The notes beneath the pieces were generated by a model that did no database searches, had not been told where the DNA came from, and saw nothing but the letters and a program-made list of their open reading frames with translations. This document shows, in pieces, positions 14,669-15,400 of a stretch of DNA of 15,400 nucleotides; positions within the stretch are counted from its first letter, which is position 1, and every line of letters starts with the position of its first letter. The position numbers and the translations under genes were made by a program. This stretch comes from Paracoccaceae bacterium (GTDB taxonomy: Bacteria; Pseudomonadota; Alphaproteobacteria; Rhodobacterales; Rhodobacteraceae), in the NCBI GenBank assembly GCA_003561595.1, contig PWWF01000059.1, forward strand, positions 1 to 15,400, in the 5' to 3' direction.

Positions 14669-15400
14669 ATGAAACCGAATTTCGCTCTCGGCATGACCAC
14701 GGACGGCATCACGCTCTGGCAGCGGGGCCGCTCGGGGTGGTTGCGTGTCGGGGCCGTCGCCCCTGACGCCCCGGATATGGATGCGCAGATGCGCGACCTC
14801 AGCAAGGTCGCGCAGGCGCTGGCCCCTGATGGCATCACCACCAAGCTGGTCGTGCCGGATGAGCAAATCCTGTATTGCGATCTGGACGTGGACTCGCGCG
14901 ACCGTACAGCGCGCGAAGCCGAGATCCGCGCCAAGCTGGCCGGGCGTACACCCTACCCGGTCGAGGAACTGGATTTCGACTGGACGATCAATGGCGCGCA
15001 GGTTCATGTGGCCGTCGTTGCGCGCGAAACCATTGTCGAGGCTGAGGATTTCGCCCAGGGCTACGGGTTCAACCCGGTCAGCGCGACCGCCGCGCCTGCC
15101 AATGGCCGCTTCAACCGCGAACCCTTTTTCGGCCCCACGCGGCTGGCCCGCAGGATCGTGGGGGACCCCGAGAAGATCGAGCGCGAGCCCGAGATTCTGC
15201 GCGAGACCGGCATCGCCGAATTGCCGGCCCCGGAAATGGCCCCCGCAGCCGCGCCCAAGGCAGCCGAGCCAGAGGCCGCCAAACCTGCTGACAAACCGGC
15301 CAGGCCCGCCAAGGCAGACACGCCCGCGCCACAGGGCAAAGCTGCGGAACCGACGCCCCCTGTCGCAGACAAGAACATAGCGGCCAAACCGGACGCGCCA
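14669..15400 (+). CDS. GspL/PilM-like N-terminal protein, cut by window edge
   Basis: The frame is open from ATG 14669 to the edge (244 codons), with AAAGG 6 nt upstream. The first 150 or so residues (MKPNFALGMTTDGITLWQR, then LVVPDEQILYCDLDVD, AEIRAKLAGRTPYPVEELDF and HVAVVARETIVEAEDFA) have the layout of the actin-like domain of GspL/PilM-type pilus and secretion proteins. The KLAGRTPYPVEEL pattern is the clearest sign. From about residue 190 it becomes an Ala/Pro/Lys/Glu-rich, probably disordered region. I recall similar proteins in Rhodobacterales as long hypotheticals, sometimes mislabelled translation initiation factor because of such low-complexity segments. Function is unknown; the homology to GspL/PilM is inference. 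Confidence 0.8.
   Translation, partial: MKPNFALGMTTDGITLWQRGRSGWLRVGAVAPDAPDMDAQMRDLSKVAQALAPDGITTKLVVPDEQILYCDLDVDSRDRTAREAEIRAKLAGRTPYPVEELDFDWTINGAQVHVAVVARETIVEAEDFAQGYGFNPVSATAAPANGRFNREPFFGPTRLARRIVGDPEKIEREPEILRETGIAELPAPEMAPAAAPKAAEPEAAKPADKPARPAKADTPAPQGKAAEPTPPVADKNIAAKPDAP

Overview
The window is GC-rich, densely packed bacterial chromosome whose gene set points to an alphaproteobacterium of the Rhodobacterales (Rhodobacteraceae/Paracoccaceae type). The pointers are a Fur-family Zur with a Zur-type operator, an ispH-DUF3429-GST-rnhA run, an IalB-family secreted protein, a Rhizobium-etli-type asparaginase, and a last gene resembling a hypothetical protein common in that order. This placement rests on recognising protein families by eye, not on a database search. 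No rRNA, tRNA, insertion sequence, CRISPR array or phage gene was seen.

Layout. Positions 57-3513 form a zinc-uptake locus: zur-znuC-znuB on the minus strand, divergent from znuA on the plus strand, with a palindromic Zur-type operator between them. ZnuA carries a very long His-Asp tandem repeat and ZnuC ends in a His-rich tail. Positions 3684-6794 form a tight plus-strand cluster, ispH - DUF3429 membrane protein - GST - rnhA - TRIC/UPF0126 channel, with three start/stop overlaps. A small GlsB/YeaQ-like membrane protein (6798-7040, minus) converges on it. A 204-bp intergenic region with several palindromes leads to an exported M19 dipeptidase (7245-8537, plus). Then come, on the minus strand, a DUF418 membrane protein whose conserved N-terminus has no normal start codon, rlmN, and an IalB-family secreted protein. 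Divergent from the last is an asparaginase (plus), followed by a 95-aa hypothetical, an O-acetylhomoserine sulfhydrylase-type PLP enzyme, a strong hairpin, and a gene cut by the right edge that begins like a GspL/PilM-type protein and runs into an Ala/Pro/Lys-rich tail.

How the parts work together. In the zinc locus, periplasmic ZnuA captures zinc, ZnuB is the membrane channel, ZnuC is the ATPase, and Zur with zinc should shut off both transcripts from the shared operator. The other genes are mostly housekeeping (isoprenoid synthesis, RNA-DNA hybrid removal, rRNA/tRNA methylation, sulfur amino-acid synthesis) and do not form one obvious pathway. I see no clear new defence or mobile system. 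The observations most worth following are the expanded metal-binding repeat in ZnuA, the apparent ACG or lost start of the DUF418 gene, and the palindromic elements upstream of the dipeptidase and of the last gene.
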